A DNA stretch of 64,000 nucleotides from Variovorax paradoxus (GTDB taxonomy: Bacteria > Pseudomonadota > Gammaproteobacteria > Burkholderiales > Burkholderiaceae_C), in NCBI RefSeq assembly GCF_022009635.1, contig NZ_CP091716.1, positions 7,844,745 through 7,908,744 of the forward strand, in the 5' to 3' direction. The notes under the pieces are model-generated. The model was not told the DNA's origin and ran no database searches. It saw only the letters and a program-made list of their open reading frames with translations. Positions 51,803-63,799 of the stretch are shown here, piece after piece. The position numbers were made by a program, and so were the translations under genes. Within the stretch, counting starts at the first letter, position 1. Every line of letters begins with the position of its first letter.

Positions 51803-52412
51803 ATGCTGATAGGCTACATGCGGGTATCGAAGGCGGACGGCTCCCAGGCTACCGATTTGCAGCGCGACGCGCTGATTGCCGCCGGGGTCGATCCAGTACA
51901 TCTTTACGAGGACCAGGCATCCGGCATGCGCGAGGATCGGCCCGGCTTGACGAGCTGCCTGAAGGCGTTGCGAACTGGCGACACACTGGTCGTGTGGAAA
52001 CTGGATCGGCTCGGACGCGACCTGCGACATCTCATCAACACCGTGCACGACCTGACTGGGCGCGGCATCGGCGAAGGTATTAACCGGGCACGGCGCGGCC
52101 ATCGACACCACGACCGCCGCCGGCAAGCTGGTCTTTGGCATCTTCGCCGCCCTGGCCGAGTTCGAGCGCGAGTTGATCGCGGAGCGCACGATTGCCGGCC
52201 TAGCCTCGGCCCGCGCGCGCGGGCGGAAAGGCGGCCGGCCGTTCAAGATGACCGCCGCCAAGCTGCGGCTGGCGATGGCGGCAATGGGTCAGCCAGAGAC
52301 CAAGGTCGGCGACCTGTGCCAGGAACTTGGCGTCACGCGGCAGACCCTGTATCGGCATGTTTCACCCAAGGGTGAGCTACGTCCAGATGGCGAGCTACTC
52401 AGCCGAATTTGA
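51803..52412 (+). CDS. tniR: TniR serine resolvase (frameshifted)
   Basis: About 203 residues: catalytic Ser in MLIGYMRVSKADG, DNA-binding C-terminus VGDLCQELGVTRQTLYRHV. Two T bases are missing near 52,069 compared with the second copy (GIGLKVLTG there), and one AAG codon is missing near the 3' end. It resolves cointegrates at the adjacent res site. Confidence 0.92.
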
Positions 52413-52463
52413 TGCGGCATGAGGCAACGTAGCGACAGCGTGGTTTGTCTCAATGGGAAGCGC

Positions 52464-52700
52464 TCATGATCGATCTTTGAAGGCCCGCAGCAGTCGTGTC
52501 ACAGACAGGACGAACAAACCGGTCAGCGTGAGGGCTGCGATACCCCAGTACTCTCCGATGAACGCGCCGGCCGTCGTGCCGGCCAGCACAATGGCGAGAA
52601 TCGGCAAATGGCAGGGACAGGTGAGCACGGCCAGCGCGCCCCACAGGTAGCCGGTGATCGGTTTGTGCGTCTCGGACGGCAAGCGCTCGGGGCTGTTCAT
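52464..52700 (-). CDS. merE: MerE mercury transporter
   Basis: Intact 78-residue inner-membrane protein with two helices. Its Cys pair lies in [13 protein letters not shown]. It is the last gene of the mer operon and overlaps merD by four bases. Confidence 0.95.
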   Translation of the reverse strand: MNSPERLPSETHKPITGYLWGALAVLTCPCHLPILAIVLAGTTAGAFIGEYWGIAALTLTGLFVLSVTRLLRAFKDRS

Positions 52701-53062
52701 GGCAGACTCTCCGCGTGCTGTGCCGGCTCGGTCGGCATGGTGGCCAACTGCACCTCCAGATCGGCCAACGCTTCGCGCCGACGCTCGACGAACTGGCGCA
52801 GAACGGCAAGCTGCGCGGCCGCTTCATCGCCGTCCGCAGCATCCAGCGCCCGGCACAGCCGCGCCAGCGCGTCCAGGCCGATGCCCGCCTCGAAGGCCGC
52901 CCGCACGAAGCACAGCCGTTGCAAGGCGGCATCATCGAACAGGCCATAGCCGCCCGGGGTGCACGCCACCGGACGCAGCAATCCGCGCAGCAGGTAGTCG
53001 CGCACGATATGCACGCTCACCCCGGCATCAAGGGCCAGCCGGGACACGGTGTAGGCGCTCAT
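52697..53062 (-). CDS. merD: MerD co-regulator
   Basis: Intact 121-residue MerR-like protein with the helix-turn-helix [20 protein letters not shown]. It displaces MerR from the operator when mercury has been removed. It follows merA by 16 bases. Confidence 0.95.
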   Translation of the reverse strand: MSAYTVSRLALDAGVSVHIVRDYLLRGLLRPVACTPGGYGLFDDAALQRLCFVRAAFEAGIGLDALARLCRALDAADGDEAAAQLAVLRQFVERRREALADLEVQLATMPTEPAQHAESLP

Positions 53063-53078
53063 TGAAAACCTCCTTTTT

Positions 53079-55237
<2,159 letters not shown>

Positions 55238-55252
55238 GGTGAACTCCTGTGA

Positions 55253-55601
55253 TCAATAGAAAAATGGCACGACGTAGGAAATCCGAGCGCGACCAAAACC
55301 AGCACGGCCACGCCCCAGAAAATGAGCTTGTAAGTAGCTCGCACTTGGGGAATCGCGCAAACCTCACCCGGTTTGCAGGCGGCTGACGGCCGGTAGATGC
55401 GCCGCCAGGCGAAGAACAACGCCACCAGCGCCACGCCGATAAAGATGGGGCGATAGGGTTCCAACACCGTCAAGTTGCCGATCCAAGCGCCGCTGAACCC
55501 CAAGGCGATCAGAACCAGCGGCCCGGGCAGCAAGCCGAGGCGAGGATGGCGGCCAGCCCGCCAGTGAAGAGCGCGCCGCGCCCGTTTTGAGGTTCAGACA
55601 T
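55253..55601 (-). CDS. merT: MerT mercury transporter (frameshifted)
   Basis: About 116 residues with three membrane helices. The N-terminus MSEPQNGRGALFTGGLAAIL and the Cys pair of the first helix precede GPLVLIALGFSGAWIGN. The cytoplasmic Cys pair is CKPGEVCA. Frame changes lie near 55,535 and 55,275; the corrected end is VVPFFY. It is first in the structural mer operon. Confidence 0.94.
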
Positions 55602-55636
55602 ACGTTTGTCCTTTCGAATCTGAATTGGATAGCTTA

Positions 55637-55667
55637 AGCTTACTTCCGTAGTTATGTACGGAGTCAA
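55637..55667 (-). promoter_or_regulatory. mer operon promoter/operator
   Basis: On the minus strand TTGACT (55,667-55,662) and TAAGCT (55,642-55,637) are 19 bases apart, the elongated spacer needed for MerR twisting activation. The MerR dyad CCGTAC/CTACGG lies in the spacer, with one mismatched position. Confidence 0.9.
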
Positions 55668-55672
55668 GCGAT

Positions 55673-56105
55673 ATGGAAAACAATTTGGAGAACCTGACCA
55701 TTGGCGTTTTCGCCAGGACGGCCGGGGTCAATGTGGAGACCATCCGGTTCTATCAGCGCAGGGCTTGCTCCCGGAACCGGACAAGCCTTACGGCAGCATT
55801 CGCCGCTATGGCGAGACGGATGTAACGCGGGTGCGCTTCGTGAAATCAGCCCAGCGGTTGGGCTTCAGCCTGGATGAGATCGCCGAGCTGCTGCGGCTGG
55901 AGGATGGCACCCATTGCGAGGAAGCCAGCAGCCTGGCCGAGCACAAGCTCAAGGACGTGCGCGAGAGGATGGCTGACCTGGCGCGCATGGAGGCCGTGCT
56001 GTCTGATTTGGTGTGCGCCTGCCATGCGCGGAAGGGAACGTTTCCTGCCCGCTGATTGCGTCACTGCAAGGGAAGAAAGAACCGCGCAGTGCGGACGCGG
56101 TGTAG
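55673..56105 (+). CDS. merR: MerR mercury-responsive regulator (frameshifted)
   Basis: About 144 residues, divergent from merT. It starts [18 protein letters not shown] with the winged-helix ETIRFYQR. One G is missing near 55,757, and one near 56,035. The Hg ligands are Cys in GTHCEEASS and VCACHARKG; the corrected end is [15 protein letters not shown]. Confidence 0.94.
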
Positions 56106-56120
56106 CCCGAGGAACTACGC

Positions 56121-56158
56121 CTTAGCGTGCTTTATTTTCCGTTTTCTGAGGCGACTCC
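56121..56158. repeat. Tn21-type 38-bp repeat at the mer end
   Basis: The 38 bases are the inverse of the Tn21-type end (CTTAGCGTGCTTTATTTTCC at its start). It lies just after merR but inside the Tn5053-like element. It shows that the mer operon once belonged to a Tn21-like transposon. Confidence 0.9.
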
Positions 56159-56222
56159 AACGTCAGAAAAGACCGTGCGGTCGACTTTTGATATTTCGTG
56201 CTGTCGCCTTCTGAAAGTGACA

Positions 56223-56424
56223 GCGGCCGTCCTTGCCCATCGACCAGACGCTGCTGACCTGGTTTTCCAGCAAGGGCAGGTGGGCGCTCAGCGCATCCGG
56301 CGATGCACTGGCCAGCGCCGTGCGTTCGCGAGTTCGCCAGCGCTGATGCCAGAGCTTCTTGTCCTCGCGCTCGCTGCGGCGTCGTGTGCCCAACGATGGG
56401 TGTCTTGCGGCGGCTGCGACTCAT
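56223..56424 (-). pseudogene. Small conserved gene, 3' part cut off by the Tn5053-like element
   Basis: The frame starts MSRSRRKTPIVGHTT and, after a one-base shift near 56,370, continues SEREDKKLWHQRWRTRERTA and LPLLENQVSSVWSMGKDG. It resembles a small, basic protein of unknown function that is common on proteobacterial mobile elements. It stops at the transposon end at 56,222; the continuation is not found beyond the other end at 47,802. Confidence 0.7.
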
Positions 56425-56447
56425 AACGTGTCTGTCTCCCAGAACAT

Positions 56448-56843
56448 TCAGGACTGATCCCAGGCGTCGATGGTCAAGACCAGATCGGCAGGACAGGCGG
56501 CCACACGGTCGGCATGCACTTCGACCTTTCCCATCCAGCCGGGCGGCTGGGCGTATTCCTCGCTTTCGTCGATACCGAAAATCCAGACGCCATCCTTGGA
56601 CGGCTGGATGCCGCCGCCCTCAATCAGCGGCAGCACGTCGGCAGCGCGAGCGGTGTAGCGGTTTGGGTAGCCGCCTCCGGCGAGCTTGGCAGCCGTGCCC
56701 GCTTCCGTCAGGCGCTCAATCCAGCGGATGCCGTCCGCGCCTGTCTCCCACTGCGCCAGGATGGCCGCACGGCGGGCCTCCTGGTCGGCGCGGTCGCGTT
56801 CCTCAGGGCTTTGCGTCGATATGACGATCCACCAGCCGATCAT
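56448..56843 (-). CDS. Unknown 131-residue protein of the Tn3-family element
   Basis: Intact open frame beginning MIGWWIVISTQSPEERDRAD. It has no signal or membrane segment and many acidic and tryptophan residues. I do not recognise its family. Its start overlaps the stop of the 119-residue gene by four bases, and both follow the toxin-antitoxin pair, so the four genes are probably one transcript. Confidence 0.75.
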   Translation of the reverse strand: MIGWWIVISTQSPEERDRADQEARRAAILAQWETGADGIRWIERLTEAGTAAKLAGGGYPNRYTARAADVLPLIEGGGIQPSKDGVWIFGIDESEEYAQPPGWMGKVEVHADRVAACPADLVLTIDAWDQS

Positions 56844-57199
56844 TCGGCACCGTCCAATCCGCCGTAGTACAGGCTGTCCGGGTACAGCGCCGTCAACCGC
56901 GACAGCGTGTCCTGTATCTCTTCCAGCTTGGTCATCATGTAGGAAACCTGCTCGTCCAGATCACCGGCCAGCTCGAACAGGTCGGCAACCTGGCTGCGCG
57001 ATCCCTCGTTGATGACGGCCATCGCCAGTTGGTGCAACTTCAGCAGGTCGGTGCGAAGCTGCGGCGGGGCGGCGTCTTCGCCATCGTTGAGATCGTCGCG
57101 CAGCTCGTCCATGGCATCGACCGCACGCAACAGCGAATGCGTCTCGAAATTCTCCGGAGACAGCTTGTCCCATTCTTCGTCGGTAATGCGCGCGGCCAT
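56840..57199 (-). CDS. Unknown 119-residue protein of the Tn3-family element
   Basis: Intact open frame beginning MAARITDEEWDKLSPENFE. It is strongly acidic and predicted mostly helical (AVDAMDELRDDLNDGED, LAGDLDEQVSYMMTKLEEI). No family is recognised. It lies 14 bases after the antitoxin gene. Confidence 0.75.
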   Translation of the reverse strand: MAARITDEEWDKLSPENFETHSLLRAVDAMDELRDDLNDGEDAAPPQLRTDLLKLHQLAMAVINEGSRSQVADLFELAGDLDEQVSYMMTKLEEIQDTLSRLTALYPDSLYYGGLDGAE

Positions 57200-57213
57200 C
57201 GTGACGTTCCTGG

Positions 57214-57547
57214 TCAGGCGGTGGCGAGCGTCAGGTGCCCGACCGGCTCGGATGCCGGGCGCACCTTGATTTCGATGTCGTAACCGAGGCGATTCAGGCA
57301 GTCCATCAGCTTGCGCTCGGACAGGTTGGTGAAATCGCCGTGCATCATGCCCGACACCTTCGGTTGCGGGATGCCCATGCGCTTGGCCGCGGCTTGTTGT
57401 GTCAAGCCAAGCGCACGCATCGCTTTCCTGATCTCGACTACCAGGCCGGTTTTGATTTTCAGTTTCTCGGCATCGGGCAGTCAAGGTCGGCAAAGACGTT
57501 GCCCGAGCTGCGTTGAACCTCGACGCCTTCAATGATTCGTTTTGCAT
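57214..57547 (-). CDS. HTH_37/XRE-type antitoxin (frameshifted)
   Basis: The start MQNESLK at 57,547 and the later conserved VEVQRSSGNVFADLGLPDA are joined if one G is restored near 57,525 and another near 57,483. Then follow IKTGLVVEIRKAMRALGLTQ and the helix-turn-helix QQAAAKRMGIPQPKVSGMM. This is the antitoxin type paired with Gp49/HigB-like toxins on Tn3-family transposons. It probably also represses the operon. Confidence 0.85.
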
Positions 57548-57904
57548 TTCGTAGCTCCTGTGCCAATGCTTCGGCCACCTTCAGCCGAGCGCGGATGATG
57601 TCCATGTCCACCTTTGGCGTGGCGATCCCGCTCTTGCTCTTCTTCTGGAAGCAGTGCAGGACGAACACCGCTTCCGCAAACTTCACCGTGTAGACCGCCC
57701 GATACGTGCCACCGGCATCGTCTTCGATGACTTCCAGCACACCGGCACCGCCAAAGCCCTTGAGCACCTTGGCCGCGTCGTCCTGGTCGCCCATCTGCGC
57801 CAGCGACAGCGCGTAACCGAAACGCCGACGCACGTCCGGCGGCAACGCCATCAGATCCTTGTAGCTGCTCGCGATCCATTCGAGCGGTTTTCTTTGTCGG
57901 TCAT
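57529..57904 (-). CDS. Gp49/HigB-type toxin (frameshifted)
   Basis: About 125 residues. The start at 57,904 (MTDKE) joins, after one base near 57,885, to PLEWIASSYKDLMALPPDVR. The conserved body FGYALSLAQMGDQDDAAKVL, GTYRAVYTVKFAEAVFVLH and KKSKSGIATPKVDMDIIRAR is the Gp49 (phage-derived RelE-like) family. An A missing near 57,550 hides the stop at 57,529. It overlaps the antitoxin start; toxin-first order is normal for this family. Confidence 0.85.
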
Positions 57905-57960
57905 GATGGCATCTTATACCTGTTCAGGTAATTTCACAAGTACGGCAGGTTCAAGGGGCA

Positions 57961-57986
57961 TGTCGTGAAACACTTGTTTTACGACA
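57961..57986. promoter_or_regulatory. Probable res subsite of the Tn3-family element
   Basis: TGTCGTGAAACAC at 57,961 pairs imperfectly with GTTTTACGACA ending at 57,986, a 26-bp dyad 110 bases before tnpR. The gap 57,905-58,095 between the divergent toxin and tnpR genes otherwise has no gene and should contain res and both promoters. Confidence 0.6.
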
Positions 57987-58095
57987 CCTCCGCAAAAGTC
58001 ATGTGCACCAACCCATGGATGGCCTCAAAATTGTGCGGAAAACTCTGTCGCCACGCGCTACCATACGGAAACCTATTTCTGATGGTTATCCGCCT

Positions 58096-58686
58096 ATGTT
58101 GATTGGCTACATGCGCGTGTCGTCTGACACCGACCGACAGAGCACGAACTTGCAGCGCGATGCACTGCTCGCCGCCGGCATCGATCCGCGTCACCTGTTC
58201 GAGGATCACGCCTCAGGCGCGAAGGATGACCGCGCCGGCCTGGCGCAGGCGCTGGAATTCGTCCGGCCCAGTGACGTGCTGGTCGTGTGGAAGCTCGACC
58301 GGCTCGGCCGCTCGCTGTCGCATCTGCTTGGCATCGTGACCTCACTCAAGGATAAGCGGGTGGCGTTCCGCTCGCTGACGGAGAACCTGGACACCACGAC
58401 GCCATCGGGCGAGTTCCTATTTCAGGTGTTCGGCGCACTCGCGCAATATGAGCGCGCCTTGATCCAGGAGCGCGTCGTCGCGGGGCTGACCGCCGCGCGC
58501 AAACGCGGTCGGATCGGCGGCCGACCACCTGCCATCGTTGGCGAGAAACTGGACGCCATCATTGCCGCGCTCGATGGCGGCATGTCCAAGGCGGCGGTGT
58601 GCCGTAACTTCAATGTCAAGCGCACCACCTTGATCGAAACGCTGGCGCGGGTCGGCTGGCCCGCACCATCGCAACCAGGAGCGTAG
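58096..58686 (+). CDS. tnpR: Tn3-family serine resolvase TnpR
   Basis: Intact 196-residue resolvase. The start at 58,096 is preferred (MLIGYMRVSSDTDRQ). The catalytic Ser lies in that segment, arginines in VWKLDRLGRSLSHL, and the helix-turn-helix is GGMSKAAVCRNFNVKRTTL. It precedes tnpA by four bases. Confidence 0.93.
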   Translation: MLIGYMRVSSDTDRQSTNLQRDALLAAGIDPRHLFEDHASGAKDDRAGLAQALEFVRPSDVLVVWKLDRLGRSLSHLLGIVTSLKDKRVAFRSLTENLDTTTPSGEFLFQVFGALAQYERALIQERVVAGLTAARKRGRIGGRPPAIVGEKLDAIIAALDGGMSKAAVCRNFNVKRTTLIETLARVGWPAPSQPGA

Positions 58687-58690
58687 GGGC

Positions 58691-61637
58691 ATGGCGGACG
58701 GCAACGCGGAAGATCAGTGGCTGTTGGCACCGGCCGAACGCGAGCTGGTGATGACCAGAACCGAGCGACCCGGCTGGGCTTTGCCATCCTGCTGACCTTC
58801 TTCCGCGAGCGCGGCCGTTTCCCGCGCGACGAAACCGAAGTCGAGGCACAGGGCATAGCCGCGCTCGCCAAACAATTAGACGCACCCGCGCCCATTGACG
58901 GCGAAGCCTTCCTCACGGGCCGCACTGCCGAGCGGTTGCGCGGCGAAATCCGTGCGCGTTTCGGCTTCCGCGAAGCGACGGTGGCCGACGCTGAGCTGCT
59001 GACGGAGTGGCTGCGCGATCATGTTGCCGGAGAAGTCGGCGGTGACATCGAGCCGATGATCGAACGGCTGGAAGGACGTTGCCGCGAACTCGCCATTGAA
59101 CCTCCGACACCAGACCGGATGGAGCGCATCGCGCGTAGCGCGTTGCGTGCCCACGAACCGCTTTCATAACGGAGTCCATGAGCGGCTGCCGCCCGCAACC
59201 CGCGAACGCCTGGATGCCTTGCTGCGCCCCGAAAAATCGGGCCACGGGGAGAGCGCCGTTGAAGATGCTCAAGGCGAAGCCGCAGGCAGCGCGCCGGCCG
59301 TTCTGCTGAAACTGCGCGGCAGTCCCGGCCGCCCAAGTCTTGCCAGCATGCAGGACGAGTTGGCGAAGCTGGAACTGATCCGGGGCATCGACCTTCCCGC
59401 CGATCTATTCGACCAAGCTTCGCCGCGCGATCTGGAGCGCTGTCGCCAGCGTGTGTCGGTCGAGGTTCCCCGCGATCTGCGCCGGCATCCCGATGCCGCG
59501 CGCCTCACTTGGCTGGCCGCTTTCGTCTACCTGCGCGCCCGCAGCTGACCGATGACCTGGTGGACTTGTTGATCGAAACCATCCACCAGATCGGCGCGCG
59601 TGCCGAGCGCAAGGTCGAGCGCGAACTGCTGGAAGATCTCAAGCGCGTGTCCGGCAAGCAGAACCTGCTGTTCAACCTGGCCGACGCTACGTTGGCCCAG
59701 CCGGATGGCGTGGTGCGCGACGTGGTGTTTCCGGTGGTCGGCGAGCAGACGCTGCGCGATCTGGTCAAGTGGAAGGCCACCGGCCCGACCTATCGCATCA
59801 CGCTGCGCACGGTGATCCGCAATTCGTACCAGGGGCACTACCGGCGCATGGTGCCGACCTTGCTGGCCGCGCTGGAATTCCGTTCCAACAACGACCGCCA
59901 CCGCCCGGTGATGGATGCACTCGACTTGGTGAAGCGCTTTGCCGACACCAAGGTGCACGTTTTCCCGGCTGACGTGGATGTGCCGCTCGATGGCGTGGTA
60001 CGCGGCCTATGGCGCGAAGCCGTGATGGAGAAGGACGCCGCCGGCCGGGATCGCGTCAACCGCGTCACCTATGAAATCGCGGTGCTGGAAGCGCTGCGCG
60101 AGCGGCTGCGCTGCAAGGAAATCTGGGTGGTCGGCGCAAACCGCTACCGCAACCCCGACGACGATCTGCCGACCAACTTCGAGCAAAACCGCGAGGACTA
60201 CTACCGGGCGCTGAGTCTGCCGCTCGATGCGGAGCGTTTCATCGCCGACTTGCAAGCCGAGATGCGCGAGGCGCTGTCCACCTTCGACGCCGGCGAGAAG
60301 AGACCCATTCGTCCGGCTGAGCAGCAAGGGCGGTGGCTGGATCACGCTGACGCCACTTGATGCGCAACCCGATCCGCCCAATCTGACTGCGCTCAAGGCC
60401 GAACTCAACGCCATCTGGCCGATGACCAGCCTGCTCGATATGGTCAAGGAAACCGATCTACGGCTGAGCTTCACCGATGCCCTGAAAAGCCCGACCTCCT
60501 ACGAGACGATGGATCGCTCGGTGTTGCAGCCGCGCTGCTGCTGTGTCTGCACGGCCTGGGCACCAATGCCGGCTTGCAGCGCATGGCCGGACTGGATTCC
60601 GGCACCACGGCACGCGACTTGGCTTATGTGCGCCGCCGTTACATCAGCGTGGACGCGATGCGTCGCGCGATTGCCATCGTCGCAGACGGCACACTGCATG
60701 CCCGCAACCCAGTGATCTGGGGTAGCGGCACCACCGCCTGCGCGTCGGACTCCAAACACTTCGGCGCATGGGATCAGAACCTCACCACGCAATGGCACGT
60801 CCGCTACGGCGGGCGCGGTATCATGATCTACTGGCACGTCGAGCGCAGCTCGCTGTGCATCCATTCGCAGCTCAAGTCGCCGTCGTCGTCGGAAGTGGCG
60901 TCAATGATCGAGGCGTGATCCACCATTGCACCGAGATGGAGGTGGATCGGCAGTATGTCGATTCGCACGGCCAGAGCACGGTCGCGTTCGCCTTCTGCCG
61001 ACTGCTCGGCTTCCAGTTGCTGCCCCGGTTGAAGGCGATCCACTCACAGAAGCTGTACCGGCCGGAAACCGGCAAGGCCGATGCCTACGCCAACCTGCAA
61101 CAGATTCTGACCAAGCCCATCGACTGGGACTCGGTGCGGCAACAGTACGACCAGATGGTCAAGTACGCCACCGCGCTACGCCTAGGGACGGCGGAAACCG
61201 AAGCCATTCTACGACGCTTCACCAAGAAGAACGTACATCCGACCTACAAGGCGTTCGCTGAGTTGGGTAAAGCGATCAAGACCATTTTCCTGTGCCGCTA
61301 CCTGCACGACGAGGCGCTGCGCCGGGAAATCAACGAGGGGCTGAACGTGGTCGAGCAGTGGAACGGCGCGACAGACTTCGTATTCTTCGCCCGCCGTGGC
61401 GAGATGGCGAGCAACCGCCGCGAGGATCACGAAGTCAGCATGCTCGCGCTGCACCTGATCCAGAACTGCATGGTCTATATCAACACGCTGATGATCCAGA
61501 AGGTCTTGGCCCTGCCGCACTGGCAAGGCAGGTTCACGCCGCGCGACTACGCCGCCCTGACGCCGCTGATATGGGAACACGTCAACCCATATGGGCGGTT
61601 CGACCTGGACATGAATACCCGGCTTGATCTGCCGTGA
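58691..61637 (+). CDS. tnpA: Tn3-family transposase TnpA (multiply frameshifted)
   Basis: About 982 residues if indels near 58,758, 59,160, 59,540, 60,300, 60,535 and 60,905 are corrected. The N-terminal part ([20 protein letters not shown]) and the catalytic blocks are clear: [14 protein letters not shown] (Asp), [16 protein letters not shown] (Asp) and [20 protein letters not shown] (Glu). It differs from the Tn21-like TnpA at 44,780. It is the most damaged reading frame in the window. Confidence 0.9.
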
Positions 61638-61639
61638 TC

Positions 61640-61677
61640 GAGATGGCGGTTGATGACACGACTGCTTGTTCTACCCC
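61640..61677. repeat. Right terminal repeat of the Tn3-family element
   Basis: On the minus strand the end reads GGGGTAGAACAAGCAGTCGT and continues inward toward tnpA. The arsH reading frame resumes exactly outside it at 61,678. No matching left end was found in the window. Confidence 0.75.
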
Positions 61678-62242
61678 AGGTAAGGACTGACGTCTCGTGT
61701 CATCAGCGTGAATTAAACAGCTCCTCGTTTACGTCGACGACCCGGTCGTAGTAGGCCGAGGGTTTCATTCAGCCCTCGTCAGTGAATTCGGTGAATGCCT
61801 TGGCGACACTCGATTGGTTTGGGATGGTGATCATGCGCATCCAGCGACCCAGGATTCGCATCTGGTTCACCGCGTTGAAACTTTGGCTGCCGCCGAAACT
61901 TGCATAACCGCCAGAGTTTTCCCTTGGGTCGGACGGACGGCCCCGATCGACAGGGAATCAATCAATCTGCGTTTTCATGATGCCCGTCATGGCTCCGTGT
62001 CGTTCTGGCGAACACCAGATCATCCCTTCGGCCCACGCTGCAAGCTTGCGCAGATCCTGGACCTTGGGGTGCGTTTCGGGCTCGCTGTCGGCCAGCGGGA
62101 GTCCAGCAGGATCGAAGATCTTGACTTCGCCTCCCATGGCCTGAAGAAGACGTGCCGCTTCGAGGATCAGAAGCCGGCTGTACGAACGCTCACGCAAGGA
62201 TCCGTAGAGCAGCAGGAAGGTGGCAGGGGTCGAGACAGGACG
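61678..62242 (-). pseudogene. arsH: arsH', truncated by the Tn3-family element
   Basis: The frame contains FLLLYGSLRERSYSRLLILE, EGMIWCSPERHGAMTGIMK and, after one missing base near 61,957, [10 protein letters not shown]..., then [17 protein letters not shown]. ArsH is an NADPH-FMN reductase that oxidises organoarsenicals. A TGA stands where a CGA arginine codon is expected near 61,770, before MKPSAYYDRVVDV. An A is missing near 61,715. The end FTLMTRDVSPYL is cut at 61,678 by the transposon. The N-terminus is fused to an arsR remnant. Confidence 0.8.
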
Positions 62243-62284
62243 CGACCGCCAGTCGTCGCTCGGTACCCAGCTCTGCCGGCCGTC

Positions 62285-62389
62285 CGAAAGTTCCTTGAGA
62301 TGAAAGGACAATGCACTGCGCGAAACGCCCAAACCTAGCGCCATCGTGCCCGGAGTCAAGCCTAAACGGCCGGCGACCACCAGCGCGAG
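62285..62389 (-). pseudogene. arsR remnant in frame with arsH'
   Basis: The piece LALVVAGRLGLTPGTMALGL followed by VSRSALSFHLKELS is the helix-turn-helix core of an ArsR-family repressor. The C-terminal half and the start of ArsH are missing, so a deletion has joined the two genes. The DNA at 62,390-62,578 shows nothing I can assign. Confidence 0.6.
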
Positions 62390-62578
62390 CCCCCTCCCCC
62401 ATTCCGCATCCAGAAGCCCAGAAGCCTTCGGCGGGCAGGACAGCATCGACCCGCGTGACACCCGGCGGTACCTGTGCCGCTTCATCGATGGCGCGTAGTC
62501 CGCAGCGCACCATCCTCGGACCGAAGCTCAGGGCAGGGTGCTGCCCTCAGGGAACCCTGGTTCCTCATGCGGTGGGAA

Positions 62579-63327
62579 TCAGCGTCCCAGCAGGGCTGAG
62601 GCGACGATGCTGACGCCGGTGGCGAGAAGCAACACACAGACGGTCCTGAGCACCGTCTCGCGTCGCCAGCGGGGGGGATAGCGTCGCAGCAGCCAAGATG
62701 TCCCCAGCACCGCAGGGGCGGCGAGCAGGATCATCTTCACCGCAACCAGGCTGAACTGTCCCGTTGCCAGGACGACGACAATCCGCATCGCGCTCATCGT
62801 GGTCAGCGCGGCGACCAAGGTGGCCCGCAGTGCTTCCATTGGCATGGGCTGTCGGTAGAAGTGGTACACAAGCGGGGGCCGCCGGCCGAAACAGGCCGCC
62901 CAGCAGTCCCGAGAGCAGGCCGAAACCGCCGAACCAGATGCCGCTGGACCGTACTGGCAGCACGTTTCCCGGCCGCAACATGGTGATCGCGCACGCGAAT
63001 GGTCACGCCAAGCGTCACGCCCAACACGGTCATGACGTTTGCGCTCAGCCACTTTAGCAACATCACACCCGCGAGAACCCCCGGCGCGGATCCAGCCACC
63101 GCCTCGAGATAGGCAGTACGGTCGACGTGTCTCAGCGAGGTGCGCAGCATTGCCGCCGCGCCCAGCACGGCCAGCGTGGTTGCCACGTTCGCCAGGTCCG
63201 TCACGGGCGCAAGCTGGAAGAGTCCGGCGAGCCCAAGCAGTAGCACGAACGCGAAGCCTGTCAGCCCCTGCGCCAGGGTCGCGACCACCACGAAAGCGAT
63301 GAACAGTGCGACCTGGGCGCCGCTCAT
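62579..63327 (-). CDS. TauE/SafE-family membrane permease (frameshifted)
   Basis: About 250 residues with seven to eight hydrophobic segments. The start is MSGAQVALFIAFVVVATLAQ with GLTGFAFVLLLGLAGLF. After frame changes near 62,995 and 62,885 the family motif GLLGGLFSAGGPPLVYHFY-like sequence and the end GVSIVASALLGR are seen. The family exports sulfite or organosulfonates; the substrate is unknown here. Confidence 0.8.
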
Positions 63328-63579
63328 GCGCCCCTCTCGCCACGAAAGTGCAATCCCTGGCGACCGGAAATGATCTGGAGTGTCCTCAGCACCTGCATGC
63401 CTTGCGAAGCCAGCAGAATGATGTGCATTCGTTGTATGTTCATGCGTTCAAAGGTGTTCACCATTCGACAGCATTCGATCTCGGACCTATCACATGCCGA
63501 ACGCTCGCGGAAGGCATCTAGCCCTGGCTCAATGTTCAGTCGAACGGAGGCTCAATTGGCTCGGCGGCGACACCTTGGG

Positions 63580-63780
63580 CATTCGTCGCGTACGAACTCG
63601 CTGTGTATGCCCAACAGGAAGGCTGAACGGTTCGTGCAAACCAACCTGCGCGAGTGGGCGTACGTCCGCCCTTATGAGAGTTCAGCGAGCGCGGAGCCGC
63701 GGCCTCTTACTGACGGCAACTGGCTTCGCCAACACTCCGTTGAGAATCGCAAGCCGCCCATCAGGAGGATTCGCGCGTGA
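63580..63780 (+). pseudogene. IS481-type transposase remnant
   Basis: A degraded 67-codon piece reads NRKAERFVQTNLREWAYVRP, followed by a decayed version of the WLHRYNWHRPH region (NWLRQHSVENRKPPIRR). This is the C-terminal integrase end of an IS481-type transposase. The upstream DNA 63,328-63,579 shows no gene. Confidence 0.65.
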
Positions 63781-63799
63781 ACAACGCCTTGGGATTCGA

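Noticed and set aside
61651..61705. Hairpin TGATGACACGA...TCGTGTCATCA considered as terminator or attachment site
   Set aside because: No T run follows. The left arm lies in the transposon end and the right arm encodes LMTRD of arsH, so the pairing looks like chance at the junction.
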